DNA of 51,569 nucleotides from positions 1 through 51,569 of the forward strand of contig CACYCR010000046.1 in the NCBI GenBank assembly GCA_902772935.1, written 5' to 3'. Below are positions 42,512 to 51,246 of this stretch, one piece after another. How positions within the stretch are numbered: the first letter of the stretch is position 1; every line of letters begins with the position of its first letter. The DNA is from Oscillospiraceae bacterium. GTDB lineage: Bacteria > Bacillota > Clostridia > Oscillospirales > Acutalibacteraceae. The position numbers were made by a program, and so were the translations under genes. A model generated the notes under the pieces. That model was not told where the DNA came from. It did not search any database and was given only the letters and a program-made list of their open reading frames with translations.

Positions 42512-43044
42512 TGAATTGATTTACGGATTGTTTCTGCCGTCTGTCTGTCTTTTAACGCTGCAACAATGGCAAGACCAAAGTCCACAGCGGCACCGGCACC
42601 GCGCGCAGTGATGCATTTGCAGTCAACCGCAACAAAACTGTCGCTCAATTTTGCACCGAGCAGATCTTTTTCAAAACCGGGAAAAGCAGTCGCTTCCTTG
42701 CCGTCCAGAAAGCCCTTGTGACCGAGCACTGACGGCGCCGCACAGATTGCGCAAAGATATTTGTCGTTCGCCTTTGCGAAATCAAGCGCTTTTTGTACCA
42801 CATCACTCGCTTCGAGATTCGTGGTGCCGGGCATACCGCCGGGCAGAATCACCGCCTCCAGCGTTTCGTCAAGCATGATTTCGTTTGCCGTCAGATCGGT
42901 CGTGATCGGAATACCATGGCTGCCGGTGATGACTTTTCCGCCGACGCCGACAGTTTTCACTGTCAGACCTGCACGGCGCAATAAGTCAATCGGCGCGATC
43001 GCTTCCAACTCTTCAAAACCGTTAGCAAGAAAACAATAGATCAT
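42499..43044 (-). CDS. DJ-1/PfpI family protein
   Basis: A 181-residue DJ-1-type protein: MIYCFLANGFEELEAIAPID with the conserved Glu, and the nucleophile elbow LCAICAAPSVLGHKGFL with the reactive Cys near residue 99. ILPGGMPGTTNL is a typical strand-loop. Members act as glyoxalase/deglycase-like or redox-sensing proteins; the activity here is not resolved. The ATG follows GGGAG. It lies between the GNAT gene and the 5-formyl-THF cyclo-ligase. Confidence 0.9.
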   Translation of the reverse strand: MIYCFLANGFEELEAIAPIDLLRRAGLTVKTVGVGGKVITGSHGIPITTDLTANEIMLDETLEAVILPGGMPGTTNLEASDVVQKALDFAKANDKYLCAICAAPSVLGHKGFLDGKEATAFPGFEKDLLGAKLSDSFVAVDCKCITARGAGAAVDFGLAIVAALKDRQTAETIRKSIQCPC

Positions 43045-43057
43045 ATGGTCACGCTCC

Positions 43058-43825
43058 CTAATCCAATGCCAGATTCATGTAGATTTCAATATGATTCAGC
43101 GCAGCGCTGAGCTGCGGGTTGTCCGTATAGATCATGCCGAAGGGCCGCTTTTGCGTACCCCGCAGCGCAAACGGCGTTCGTACCTGCAGGATCGTGTCGC
43201 CGGGATGCTGCGGACAAAACAGCAGTTCCGCCGCTGTGTCGTCATCGTGCAGCAAAAAACCTTCATCGGTCATCTGTGGTTTACTCTGCGCATACCGCAG
43301 ACAGGAGAACGCATAGTCTGCGTTCGCGTCAGTCCAGTGAAACGCGTTACGAAGCTTTGCGCGCGCCGCTTTATAAGCGTCGTCGGTACACGGCACAGCG
43401 GATGAAAGATCAACAGCAACCGATCCTTCATAAAGGTACATAGCGGTGCGAAAACCGAACGTTTCATAGTAATCATATAAAGCCGTCGTGGCAGGCATCA
43501 ATGCGATGAAATCTTTTTCTTCTTTCTGCAGCAGCGCTTTTGCTTCTTCGATCAGCTTACCCATATGTCCCTTCCGGCGGCAATCCTCAGCCGTCGCTGC
43601 GGCATAGAGATAGTATCCGTCGAAACGCGTGTCTTCTGCTTCGATTGCGCAGTCCAGCAGATAAAGCGCGGAAATGATCCGCCCGTCTTCAGGAACAGCC
43701 AGACAAACGGTATCCTGCACCGGTCCCGAAAAGAACAAATCGGTATACGCCTTTTCGTCGCAAAACACATCCAGCCATAGCTGCTGCAGCTGCAACACGT
43801 TTTTATCAGTGACCTGCAGCCTCAT
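43058..43825 (-). CDS. GNAT family N-acetyltransferase
   Basis: A 255-residue protein with a GNAT core in the first 140 residues. YYLYAAATAEDCRRKGHMGKLIEEA (about 73-97) includes the acetyl-CoA-binding R-x-x-G-x-[GM]-x-x-L loop. LYDYYETFGFRTAMYLY is the family beta-alpha end. A C-terminal domain of about 100 residues follows, resembling the two-domain Eis-like acetyltransferases. The acceptor is unknown. Its start overlaps the preceding gene (ATGA), indicating translational coupling. Confidence 0.85.
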   Translation of the reverse strand: MRLQVTDKNVLQLQQLWLDVFCDEKAYTDLFFSGPVQDTVCLAVPEDGRIISALYLLDCAIEAEDTRFDGYYLYAAATAEDCRRKGHMGKLIEEAKALLQKEEKDFIALMPATTALYDYYETFGFRTAMYLYEGSVAVDLSSAVPCTDDAYKAARAKLRNAFHWTDANADYAFSCLRYAQSKPQMTDEGFLLHDDDTAAELLFCPQHPGDTILQVRTPFALRGTQKRPFGMIYTDNPQLSAALNHIEIYMNLALD

Positions 43826-44712
43826 GGAAACAGCCTCACTTCGTATTTTTCAAGGAAAAACGCCGGGTGATAACTGAGCTTCGCCTGGCGCAGATTCTCT
43901 TCACCGACATCATCTTCACGATTGACATAGGTGAAACGCTGCAGCTCATGCTCGACAAACTGCTGATTGATCATAGCGTAGGCGCCACGAATATCGGCAA
44001 ATGCCTTTTCGTAATGCACGCAAAACACATCGTCCGAGAGCGCTTCCCCCATACAATACGCCACGACACGACCATCACAGCGGATCAACCCGCCGACAAA
44101 ACCGATGTCATCAAACAGACGAAACCCTTCTGTAATCAGTTTCAGCTCCCGGTTGAGCGCCGCGGCATCGTCATGTACATTTGCATTGACCCACTCGCGG
44201 CTCATTGCAAGGCATTCGGCTTTATTCGCGTCAGTTATGCGCTCATACGTCCAAAGATTGTTGCGTTTGAAAAAAGAAATATGGTTGCGTTTGCTCTGAT
44301 ACTTTTTGCCGCTGAGCGTTTGCAGATCCGAACGCAGATAAATGTAGTCAAAACTCTCACGGTGTCGCTCAATGCAAAACCGGTCGGGAAACGTTGTTTC
44401 CAATAGTTCCTTATCCGTTTCGATCAAGCCGTAAAAGTTTGCGGGGCGACCGATTTCCTTCACATAAGCACAGAGCTCTTCGACCGCCTTCGCCTTGTCG
44501 CCTGCGCCGACCGGAAAAGAGTATTCATCGAAATCCGGCAACACACAGCGGGAAACAAAGCAGCCGGCAATGTCGGCAACATAAATATCCATGACCGACA
44601 GATAGCATAGCATATTGCCAAAGCTGAACTCGCAGCCGATTCGAGCGCCTTCTGCAAACCGCTGCCGCACCCACGCTGCATCTGCAAGGGAGGCCTTGTG
44701 AAACTCGATCAT
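43822..44712 (-). CDS. DUF2156 (phosphatidylglycerol lysyltransferase C-terminal-like) protein
   Basis: A 296-residue soluble protein with two GNAT-like folds. The later part carries KKYQSKRNHISFFKRNN near residue 135 and the hallmark YVNREDDVGEENLRQAKLSY near residue 263, matching the DUF2156/LPG-synthase C-terminal family. It lacks the membrane domain of MprF. Members may transfer aminoacyl or acyl groups; the substrate is unknown. Start and stop both overlap neighbours by four bases (tmk upstream, GNAT downstream). Confidence 0.87.
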   Translation of the reverse strand: MIEFHKASLADAAWVRQRFAEGARIGCEFSFGNMLCYLSVMDIYVADIAGCFVSRCVLPDFDEYSFPVGAGDKAKAVEELCAYVKEIGRPANFYGLIETDKELLETTFPDRFCIERHRESFDYIYLRSDLQTLSGKKYQSKRNHISFFKRNNLWTYERITDANKAECLAMSREWVNANVHDDAAALNRELKLITEGFRLFDDIGFVGGLIRCDGRVVAYCMGEALSDDVFCVHYEKAFADIRGAYAMINQQFVEHELQRFTYVNREDDVGEENLRQAKLSYHPAFFLEKYEVRLFP

Positions 44713-45374
44713 GCGAGCACCTCCGTGACAACGGAAACGATCTCGCGGTGAATCTCCTCCACCGGTCGCGGTTCACCGTCTTTTGCGCAGGAAATTACAG
44801 ACCAGCCGAGTTTCTTTGCAGCATACAGTGCCGCATCACGGCAGGCATACAGATATTGCACATCGCGCTCATGCACATCCTTTTTTGCGTCGTCGTTCTG
44901 ATACCGCTTTTTCAGCAGCCGCTGCGAAACTTCAACAGGCATATCCAGAAAGATCACTGCGGTCGGCGCTGGAATTTCCAGTTTCCGATATTCAAAATCA
45001 AACAGCCAATCGAGATAAGCGTCCCAGTCCTGCGGTGCAAGCTTTGTCATCTGATGGCAGGCGTTCGACGTGGTATAGCGGTCGGCAATCAGCAGCGTTC
45101 CCGCATCGTACGACGTCTGCCAGTACTTTTTGAAAGATGCATACCGGTCCACTGCGTAAAAGCAGGACGCAGCATATGCGTTCACGTCGTCGGGCTTGTC
45201 GCCGAACTGACCGGCAAGATACATTTTCACCAGCGCACTGGAATCATCTTCATAATTCGGCAGACGAATCAGCATCGAAGGTTGACCCTGCGCTTCAAAA
45301 TACTTCTGCAAAAGCGCCGACTGGGTGCCTTTTCCGCTGGCGTCCAGCCCTTCCATCACAACAAGTTTTCCCAT
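44709..45374 (-). CDS. tmk: Thymidylate kinase family protein
   Basis: A 221-residue kinase with P-loop VVMEGLDASGKGTQSALL at residues 5-22, the DRYTTSNACHQM motif near residue 97 and LDMPVEVSQRLLKKR near 144, followed by a lid region. It would phosphorylate dTMP to dTDP. The P-loop has SGKGTQ where most Tmk proteins have SGKTTQ/SGKSTQ. The ATG at 45374 is preferred over a TTG one codon upstream; the ribosome site is weak, so coupling to the cupin gene ending nine bases before is likely. ThyX, which makes dTMP, is encoded divergently close by. Confidence 0.88.
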   Translation of the reverse strand: MGKLVVMEGLDASGKGTQSALLQKYFEAQGQPSMLIRLPNYEDDSSALVKMYLAGQFGDKPDDVNAYAASCFYAVDRYASFKKYWQTSYDAGTLLIADRYTTSNACHQMTKLAPQDWDAYLDWLFDFEYRKLEIPAPTAVIFLDMPVEVSQRLLKKRYQNDDAKKDVHERDVQYLYACRDAALYAAKKLGWSVISCAKDGEPRPVEEIHREIVSVVTEVLA

Positions 45375-45383
45375 CAATCCGGC

Positions 45384-45734
45384 TTAATACGTCAGAATGA
45401 TCGCAAAAACCGTCAGGTTGCCCTGAGCTTCACGATTGGCAATGGAGTGCTTCTGACCGCCGAGGCAGATACAACTGTCACCCTTGTTGAGGATCTGCAC
45501 GCTGCCGTTGTCGTCATAGGTTGCGCGGCCTTCCAGCACATAGAACACTTCTTCTTCGTTTTCATGAACGTGTGCGCCAATGGAACAGCCCGGTTCAAGA
45601 AGAATCGTACCGATCAGACGGGCTTTGCCCTGATACTCATCCTGGTTGAGAATGTCGGTGACGACAGCCTGTCCGTCGCCGCCGCGCATATTGACCTTTA
45701 CAGTCGCTTTCATATCTTCCGCTCTTTTAATCAT
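45384..45734 (-). CDS. Cupin domain protein
   Basis: A 116-residue single-domain cupin. Motif 1 is GAHVHENEEEVFYVLEGRA with metal-ligand His and Glu residues, and motif 2 contains KGDSCICLGGQKHSIAN. The family is diverse (isomerases, oxygenases, sensors), so no reaction is assigned. The ATG follows a G-rich TGGGGGT site. It is the promoter-proximal gene of the long minus-strand operon through tmk to trhP. Confidence 0.88.
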   Translation of the reverse strand: MIKRAEDMKATVKVNMRGGDGQAVVTDILNQDEYQGKARLIGTILLEPGCSIGAHVHENEEEVFYVLEGRATYDDNGSVQILNKGDSCICLGGQKHSIANREAQGNLTVFAIILTY

Positions 45735-45763
45735 AAAAAGATACCCCCATAATTATTCACATT

Positions 45764-45792
45764 ATTATAGCAATTAAAATCATATTTATCAA
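45764..45792 (-). promoter_or_regulatory. Sigma-A promoter for the cupin-tmk-mltG operon
   Basis: Minus strand TTGATA (45792-45787), 17-bp spacer ending TGC, TATAAT (45769-45764). It is the only clear promoter for the eight-gene run. The rest of the 217-base gap to 45952 holds the thyX promoter. Confidence 0.83.
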
Positions 45793-45893
45793 GCGCTTTT
45801 TGAGAAATTCAGGAAAAAGTAAGAAAGTTTTTCCTGCGGATCCGCACCACTGTTAGATTTTTGTCTTTCCGGTCAATGTACAAGGATTTATAC

Positions 45894-45922
45894 TTGTCTT
45901 TTTTGTCGCGATGTGCTACAAT
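45894..45922 (+). promoter_or_regulatory. Sigma-A promoter for thyX
   Basis: TTGTCT (45894-45899), 17-bp spacer ending TGC (extended -10), TACAAT (45917-45922). Confidence 0.78.
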
Positions 45923-45951
45923 GAGAACAATCTATTCAGAGGGGGATTATT

Positions 45952-47316
45952 ATGCAACACGGCGCATATATTATCGGCGTATCCTCATGCAACGAAGAAG
46001 TCTGCGCGGCCGCCGGCAGAATCTCAACCCAGCAAGGTACGGCGCTTGAAATCTTCGAGCGTTCCCACGACAAAGACAAAAACCGCAATCTGATTTCAAA
46101 GGTCACTGCCTCCGGGCATACCTCCACTGTTGAACACGTATTTTTCAACCTCGCGTTTGAAAATGTCTCCGTTGTTGTGGAACAGTTCATGATCGAATTC
46201 CGGCTGGCGTCCTTTACGGTCAAGTCCCGCCGCTATGTGGACTTCACAGACAGCGGCTACCATATTCCCGCGTTCAAAAACGCGGACAGCGAGGAGAAGT
46301 ACATTAAGCAGATGGATCGTCTCTTCGCAGATTACGCTACGCTTTGTGAAGCCGGCGTGCCGAAAGAGGACGCACGTTTTGTCCTGCCCTACTGCTTTTA
46401 TTCAAACTTCTTCTGCTCCCTTGGCGGACGCGAACTGCTGCACGTGCTTGACGCCATGCTGAACGGCCGCGGCCGCGCTTTTCCGGAGCTGTACGGCATC
46501 GGCTTGTCACTCCTCGAACAATGCAAAGCCGCTGCCCCCGGCGTTTTCGGCAGCTTTACGATTAAGGAATCTGCAAATGTTGCGCCGACGCTGCCGGTTG
46601 TTCCGGTAACAGAAGCCGCTCTGCCGCGTGCAGCTGTTGAACTGTTGTCCTATACGGCTAACGCGGAAAAAAACGTTGCCCGCGCCGCACTGATCGAAGG
46701 GACCGGCAGTACCACAGATGCCATTGACACAGCGCTGGATAACGATGCATTTCTCACGCAGGTGCTTTCTGCTGCGGTACATAACGACCGTCCTCGCGCA
46801 TTGGAAAGCGCAGCGTTCACCATCCGCTTCAACAATGTTTCTCTCGCAGCGGTCACACATTTTGCGCGGCACCGAATGCAGAGTCTGATGGTTCCGCCGC
46901 TGACAAGCTGCAACCGGACGGATTACATCATTCCGGAAACGGTGCGCGGTGATGAAGCTCTGTTTTCACGGTATGTTGCAGCTTTTGAAAGTACAGCATC
47001 TTTATATAAGGAATTGAAAGCATCCGGTGAAAGCGAAGAAACACTGGTATATGTTCTGCTTGCCGGCAACGTCCTGGATCTTGTGACAACAATGAACGCC
47101 CGCGAGTTGCGGCTCTTTATGAAACTGCGCTCCTGCACCCGCGCACAGTGGGAGATCCGCGATTTTGCAATAGAGTTGCTGTCTCTGCTGCGCAGCGTCT
47201 GTCCGCGGTTGTTTGCCGATTACGGACCGTCCTGCGTCTGCGAAGGACGCTGTCCCGAGGGACGGATGAGCTGCGGCCGAATGGAGGAAATGCGCCGCAC
47301 CTTCCTGTCAGAATAA
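45952..47316 (+). CDS. thyX: FAD-dependent thymidylate synthase ThyX, tandem-domain form
   Basis: A 454-residue protein that contains two ThyX folds, about twice the usual 220-250 residues. The N-terminal copy has GHTSTVEHVFFNLAFENVS and EFRLASFTVKSRRYVDF near residues 82-97, where the first two residues of the RHR motif are replaced. The C-terminal copy keeps ARHRMQSLMVPPL (RHR at 306-308) and TTMNARELRLFMKLRSCTRA followed by QWEIR. The C-terminus ends in a Cys cluster (CVCEGRC, SCGRM). ThyX makes dTMP from dUMP using methylene-THF and FAD. The ATG follows GAGGGGG. It is divergent from the operon carrying tmk. Confidence 0.92.
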   Translation: MQHGAYIIGVSSCNEEVCAAAGRISTQQGTALEIFERSHDKDKNRNLISKVTASGHTSTVEHVFFNLAFENVSVVVEQFMIEFRLASFTVKSRRYVDFTDSGYHIPAFKNADSEEKYIKQMDRLFADYATLCEAGVPKEDARFVLPYCFYSNFFCSLGGRELLHVLDAMLNGRGRAFPELYGIGLSLLEQCKAAAPGVFGSFTIKESANVAPTLPVVPVTEAALPRAAVELLSYTANAEKNVARAALIEGTGSTTDAIDTALDNDAFLTQVLSAAVHNDRPRALESAAFTIRFNNVSLAAVTHFARHRMQSLMVPPLTSCNRTDYIIPETVRGDEALFSRYVAAFESTASLYKELKASGESEETLVYVLLAGNVLDLVTTMNARELRLFMKLRSCTRAQWEIRDFAIELLSLLRSVCPRLFADYGPSCVCEGRCPEGRMSCGRMEEMRRTFLSE

Positions 47317-47410
47317 ACGCACAGTTTCTTTTTGAATCCGTATTCCTAAAAGGAAATGGATAATCTGCGCAGTAGCGCATTTGAACAAAAAGAACACGCT
47401 GTACACACAA

Positions 47411-47442
47411 AAAATCACCGAGCAGTAACGCCCGGTGATTTT
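47411..47442. terminator. Terminator of thyX (bidirectional)
   Basis: Stem AAAATCACCG (47411-47420)/CGGTGATTTT (47433-47442) with a 12-base loop. It lies between thyX and the converging 47462 ORF. Confidence 0.8.
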
Positions 47443-47461
47443 TCGTTATTATTACATACGT

Positions 47462-48526
47462 TTATAATGCATATTCCTTCGATGAGCCGTCTGTCATATT
47501 TGACAACTTATCACGTATCGTTTTTAGTTGCGGTAGCGCCCAATTAACCCACTCAGCACCGGACATCAATCTAGTCTGTTCTACCTGATCCTTAAAAATC
47601 CGATTCTCCTTGCCGGTCATAGGCGTTTCCGTATCCCTTCGATACGGTTTCAGTGACAAGATTCCACTCCATAGCTTGCTCCAAAAACCATCCTTGGACT
47701 TGCCTGCACGCTTTTTATACGACGAATTCCAAAGGTCCAGCCAGTTATCATCTTTAAAATTATCCCAAATGCTCTTTGATGAACTATAAATACTCGCCTG
47801 CGCTTCTTTATTTCTCTCTTTCAGCAGCGCGATTTGATTTTGCAGCTCACGTGACTGTTCGCGAAGATCGTCAAGCTCGTTCTCTTCCGTGATCGTCAGC
47901 GACCCCATACTTTGCAACTCTGCAACACGGTCACGCACAGATTTCAACTGACCGTTTAACGACTCTATTTGTTCGTTATTGCCCTTAATCTCACTGGCTT
48001 TGGTCGATAAGTTTTCAATCGCCTCATCAGTAGATTCGGTTACAGCGTCCACTGCTTTAATGACGCCGGCTGTTACAAGTGTGATTGCGCCAATGATCAA
48101 CCCGGCCTTCATACCGGATGAAAGACCAGACCACCAACCCTTGAGTCCCTTTGCGGCACCCTTGATTTTGCCGCCCATCGTTTGAGCGGCCTCGCCGGTA
48201 GCATCAACTGCGGCTGTAAACGTTGTCGTGTCGACAGCGGTTTTTATAACTCTACCGTCGAAATAATCTAGTGACGTTAGTGCCTCGCGTGTTACATTTT
48301 CGCCAAACCCATGCATCGCCATACTTGATGCAATTGTGTTTGCATCAAATTGATGTGCGGCTAACACTCTTGCAATTACATCGGCAGAACGCCCTTGCTT
48401 TGTAGCGATACCCACAATTGACTCCGCGGACATGCCGTCTAAAGTTCGGGCAATTGTATCAACCTCTGTTAGTTTGTTAACACCTTTGAATGCATTTGTG
48501 ATTTTACCTATAGAATTGAGTGACAT
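47462..48526 (-). pseudogene. Fragment of a phage tail tape-measure-like protein
   Basis: An intact frame of 354 residues from the ATG at 48526 (or 359 from a TTG at 48541). A helical region precedes TRTLDG-type repeats (TEVDTIARTLDGMSAESIV), a transmembrane or hydrophobic segment (GLIIGAITLVTAGVIKAVDAV, numbered about 140-160) and a coiled coil (about 165-250, including RVAELQSMGSLTITEENELD). This is the arrangement seen inside tape-measure proteins of Firmicute phages, which are usually over 700 residues. No ribosome site or promoter precedes it and no other phage gene is present. Base composition is AT-richer than neighbours. I treat it as a remnant, though a domesticated protein cannot be excluded. 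Confidence 0.6.
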
Positions 48527-48534
48527 TGTACTAA

Positions 48535-48563
48535 TTGACAATTACATTCACTTGATGTATAAT
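48535..48563 (+). promoter_or_regulatory. Perfect sigma-A promoter for the zinc-ribbon gene
   Basis: TTGACA (48535-48540), 17-bp spacer, TATAAT (48558-48563). Confidence 0.9.
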
Positions 48564-48581
48564 CTGAGCGAGGTGAACGAT

Positions 48582-49226
48582 ATGAGTTTGATGTATTGTC
48601 CAGACTGCGGTAGACAGGTGAGTAGTTATGCCAAGGCGTGTATTCATTGCGGTAGACCGTTTGATGACCTGCCAAAAAAGGTTATTCGAAAATGCGGCAC
48701 CGGTGAGACTGTACTAGAGATTGAACATATTACACTGCAACGCGCTCAACAATATATTGATGATATTGTGCTATTACCAACCTACAAATTTAGCTTTAAG
48801 AATACGTCTGGATCGGAATATCGTATTATTCCAGATATTGAACATGTGTATTGCGTTACAGATCTCAAATGCGTCGCACGCAAATGTTATAACGGGGCCT
48901 ATTATATCAAAGAAGAGGATCGCCTAACTCCTACAGAGGCAATTCAATGCCTAACTCAATTACAAATCGAATACGCAAAATATCAAACAGAATTTATTAT
49001 TTGCGACAACGATGCACAACTAAATTGGCATGTCATATCTGATTACAATAATCATTCTGCGCAACCACCAGCGGCGCCACAGCAACCCCGTTGTCCGACC
49101 TGCGGTTCGCCTTACATCGAACGCATCTCCGCCACGTCCAAAGCCGCCGGCGCGTTCGCGTTTGGCTTATTTAGCAAAACGGCAAAGAGCCAGTTTAGGT
49201 GTAAAAACTGCGGGTATAAGTGGTGA
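48582..49226 (+). CDS. Protein with N- and C-terminal zinc ribbons
   Basis: A 214-residue protein. The N-terminal ribbon has YCPDCGRQ and CIHCGRP (residues about 6-25). The central 120 residues form an uncharacterised alpha/beta domain with several Cys. The C-terminal ribbon has CPTCGSPYIERI and FRCKNCGYKW, separated by a small-residue-rich loop (TSKAAGAFAFGLFSK). Proteins with this C-terminal ribbon are common in mobile islands and phages of Firmicutes. The ATG follows GAGGTGA by five bases behind a perfect promoter, so it is likely expressed. Function unknown; it lies in the AT-richer segment with the tape-measure fragment. Confidence 0.82.
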   Translation: MSLMYCPDCGRQVSSYAKACIHCGRPFDDLPKKVIRKCGTGETVLEIEHITLQRAQQYIDDIVLLPTYKFSFKNTSGSEYRIIPDIEHVYCVTDLKCVARKCYNGAYYIKEEDRLTPTEAIQCLTQLQIEYAKYQTEFIICDNDAQLNWHVISDYNNHSAQPPAAPQQPRCPTCGSPYIERISATSKAAGAFAFGLFSKTAKSQFRCKNCGYKW

Positions 49227-49265
49227 ATTGAAACGTAAAAAAGAAAAAAATCAAAAGAAAGCAAT

Positions 49266-49294
49266 GAAAAAGCGTCTGCAACAGCAGACGCTTT
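49266..49294 (-). terminator. Terminator of tsf
   Basis: Minus strand AAAGCGTCTGC (49294-49284)/GCAGACGCTTT (49279-49269), then TTTCAT. Confidence 0.82.
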
Positions 49295-49307
49295 AATGCT
49301 TATTCTG

Positions 49308-50414
49308 TTATTTCACCATGCTGGCGATTTCCGCTGCGAAGTTGTCGGCTTTCTTTTCAATGCCTTCACCGCGCTGGAAGCGGATGAAACCGGTGACTTT
49401 GATGTCAGCGCCGAGCTTCTTGGCAACGTCTGCCACATAGCCGCCGACATTGCCGTCGAAGAGATCGGTGCGGACAAACGCCTGATTCAGCAGGCAGATT
49501 TCCTTGATCTGCTTCGCGATACGGCCGTCAACTGCCTTACCGAAGATCACGTCGGAAATGAACTCGTCCTTCAGCGAAACAGCAACTTCTGCGAGCTTCG
49601 CAATGCCTTCCTTGGAAAGGAAGTTGAACAGGAACTTGTTGTTCTTCTGCTCTTCGTATGCAGCAACGTCTTCTGCGCTCCAGTAATTGCCGGCAAGAAC
49701 CTTTTCGAAGACCTTCTTCAAAATCGGCTTCGGCAGAGATTCGGGCTTATTGAGTGCGCTCTCAATTGTGATGAGCTTCATCTTCGCAAGTTCTTCCGCG
49801 GAAATATCACTTTCGCTGAGATATTCGGGGCTCATTGCTGCGATCTGCATGGCAACGTTCTTGCCCATAGCAACGAATTCGTCCTTCGCTGCGGTTGCGT
49901 CGTCCGTCTCGAACTTCACGATGACGCCAACGCTGCCGCCGGCATGGATGTAGGTTTCAACAATGCCATCTACGCGCTCAAAGCGGCGGACCTTCATGTT
50001 TTCACGAATCGCAAGGAAGAGCTCCTGCACAGCGGCCTCGACCGCTGCATCGGTGCCGGTGAGGGTTTCGGCAAGCAGTGCGTCGACATCTGCCGGATTC
50101 TTTTCGGCAACGGTCTTCGCGATTTTGTTGGCAAGCTCCACAAACTGCGGGTTCTTCGCAACGAAGTCGGTCTCACAGTTGACTTCAACAAGAACGCCGA
50201 CCTTGTTCACCTTGTCATTATAAGCAACGACAACGCCTTCTGCCGCAACGCGAGAAGACTTCTTCTGCTGCGTCGCAAGTCCTCTTTCCTTGAGGATTTC
50301 AACTGCCTTGTCCATATCGCCTTCCGCTTCCACGAGGGCTTTTTTACATTCCATCATACCGACGCCGGTCTTTTCACGCAGCGCCTGAACATCTTTAGCG
50401 GTAAATGCTGCCAT
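49308..50414 (-). CDS. tsf: Translation elongation factor Ts
   Basis: A 368-residue EF-Ts. The N-terminal UBA-like domain is AFTAKDVQALREKTGVGMMECKKAL, and the core has VEVNCETDFVAKNPQF, where Asp-Phe contact EF-Tu. The C-terminus FIRFQRGEGIEKKADNFAAEI is typical. It catalyses GDP release from EF-Tu. It is about 60 residues longer than most Firmicute EF-Ts, the extra length lying roughly between residues 215 and 290. The start at 50414 follows TGGAGG; the in-frame start five codons upstream is less suitable. It follows rpsB with an intervening hairpin. Confidence 0.97.
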   Translation of the reverse strand: MAAFTAKDVQALREKTGVGMMECKKALVEAEGDMDKAVEILKERGLATQQKKSSRVAAEGVVVAYNDKVNKVGVLVEVNCETDFVAKNPQFVELANKIAKTVAEKNPADVDALLAETLTGTDAAVEAAVQELFLAIRENMKVRRFERVDGIVETYIHAGGSVGVIVKFETDDATAAKDEFVAMGKNVAMQIAAMSPEYLSESDISAEELAKMKLITIESALNKPESLPKPILKKVFEKVLAGNYWSAEDVAAYEEQKNNKFLFNFLSKEGIAKLAEVAVSLKDEFISDVIFGKAVDGRIAKQIKEICLLNQAFVRTDLFDGNVGGYVADVAKKLGADIKVTGFIRFQRGEGIEKKADNFAAEIASMVK

Positions 50415-50448
50415 AATAAATTCCTCCAAATCAAAAAATCTCTTAAAG

Positions 50449-50469
50449 AAAGCCCGATGAACGGGCTTT
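50449..50469 (-). terminator. Hairpin between rpsB and tsf (partial terminator)
   Basis: Minus strand AAAGCCCG (50469-50462)/CGGGCTTT (50456-50449) followed by CTTTAAGAGATTTTTT. It may reduce tsf transcription relative to rpsB. Confidence 0.55.
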
Positions 50470-50481
50470 GCAAATCAATAC

Positions 50482-51216
50482 TTATTCAGCCGCGGCTTCC
50501 TCAGCGGGAGCTTCTTCTGCGGGCGCGTTGGATTCGCCCTGTCTGCCTTCGATGACAGCGTCAGCCATTGCGCCGGAGATCAGGCGGACTGCACGGATCG
50601 CGTCGTCATTGCCGGGGATGACATAGTCAACTTCGTCCGGATCGCAGTTCGTGTCAACGATCGCAACGATGGGGATACCCAGTTTGTGTGCTTCGGCAAC
50701 AGCGATCTTTTCCTTGCGCGGATCAACAATAAAAATTGCTGCCGGCTGTTTCTTCATGCCGGTGATACCGCCCATGAACTTTTCGAGCTTTTCGATCTCG
50801 AGGTTCAGCTTGATGACTTCCTTCTTCGGAAGCATTGCGAACGTACCGTCCTGCTCCATTGTCTTCAGCTGTGCGAGTCTCTTGATTCTCTTCTGGATGG
50901 TGCCGAAGTTTGTGAGCATACCGCCGAGCCAACGTGCATTGACATAAGGCATACCGCAGCGGATCGCTTCCTCGCGGATGGAGTCCATTGCCTGCTTCTT
51001 GGTACCGACGAAAAGAACTTCGCCGCCGTTTTCGGAAATCTCACGAACAAAGCTGTAGGCCTCTTCGAGTTTCTTCACGGTCTTCTGCAGGTCGATGATG
51101 TAAATGCCGTTCCGTTCTGTGAAAATGTACTCCGCCATTTTCGGGTTCCAGCGTCTGGTCTGATGTCCGAAATGGACGCCGGCTTCCAGAAGCTGTTTCA
51201 TTGATACAACTGCCAT
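50482..51216 (-). CDS. rpsB: 30S ribosomal protein S2
   Basis: A 244-residue S2 protein: [22 protein letters not shown] at the N-terminus, [32 protein letters not shown] and [19 protein letters not shown]. The C-terminal tail is Ala/Glu-rich. The start at 51216 follows AGGAGG by eight bases; the ATG two codons upstream is too close. It precedes tsf, the classic arrangement. Confidence 0.98.
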   Translation of the reverse strand: MAVVSMKQLLEAGVHFGHQTRRWNPKMAEYIFTERNGIYIIDLQKTVKKLEEAYSFVREISENGGEVLFVGTKKQAMDSIREEAIRCGMPYVNARWLGGMLTNFGTIQKRIKRLAQLKTMEQDGTFAMLPKKEVIKLNLEIEKLEKFMGGITGMKKQPAAIFIVDPRKEKIAVAEAHKLGIPIVAIVDTNCDPDEVDYVIPGNDDAIRAVRLISGAMADAVIEGRQGESNAPAEEAPAEEAAAE

Positions 51217-51246
51217 GGTCATATCCTCCTTAAAAAATGTTTGTAA

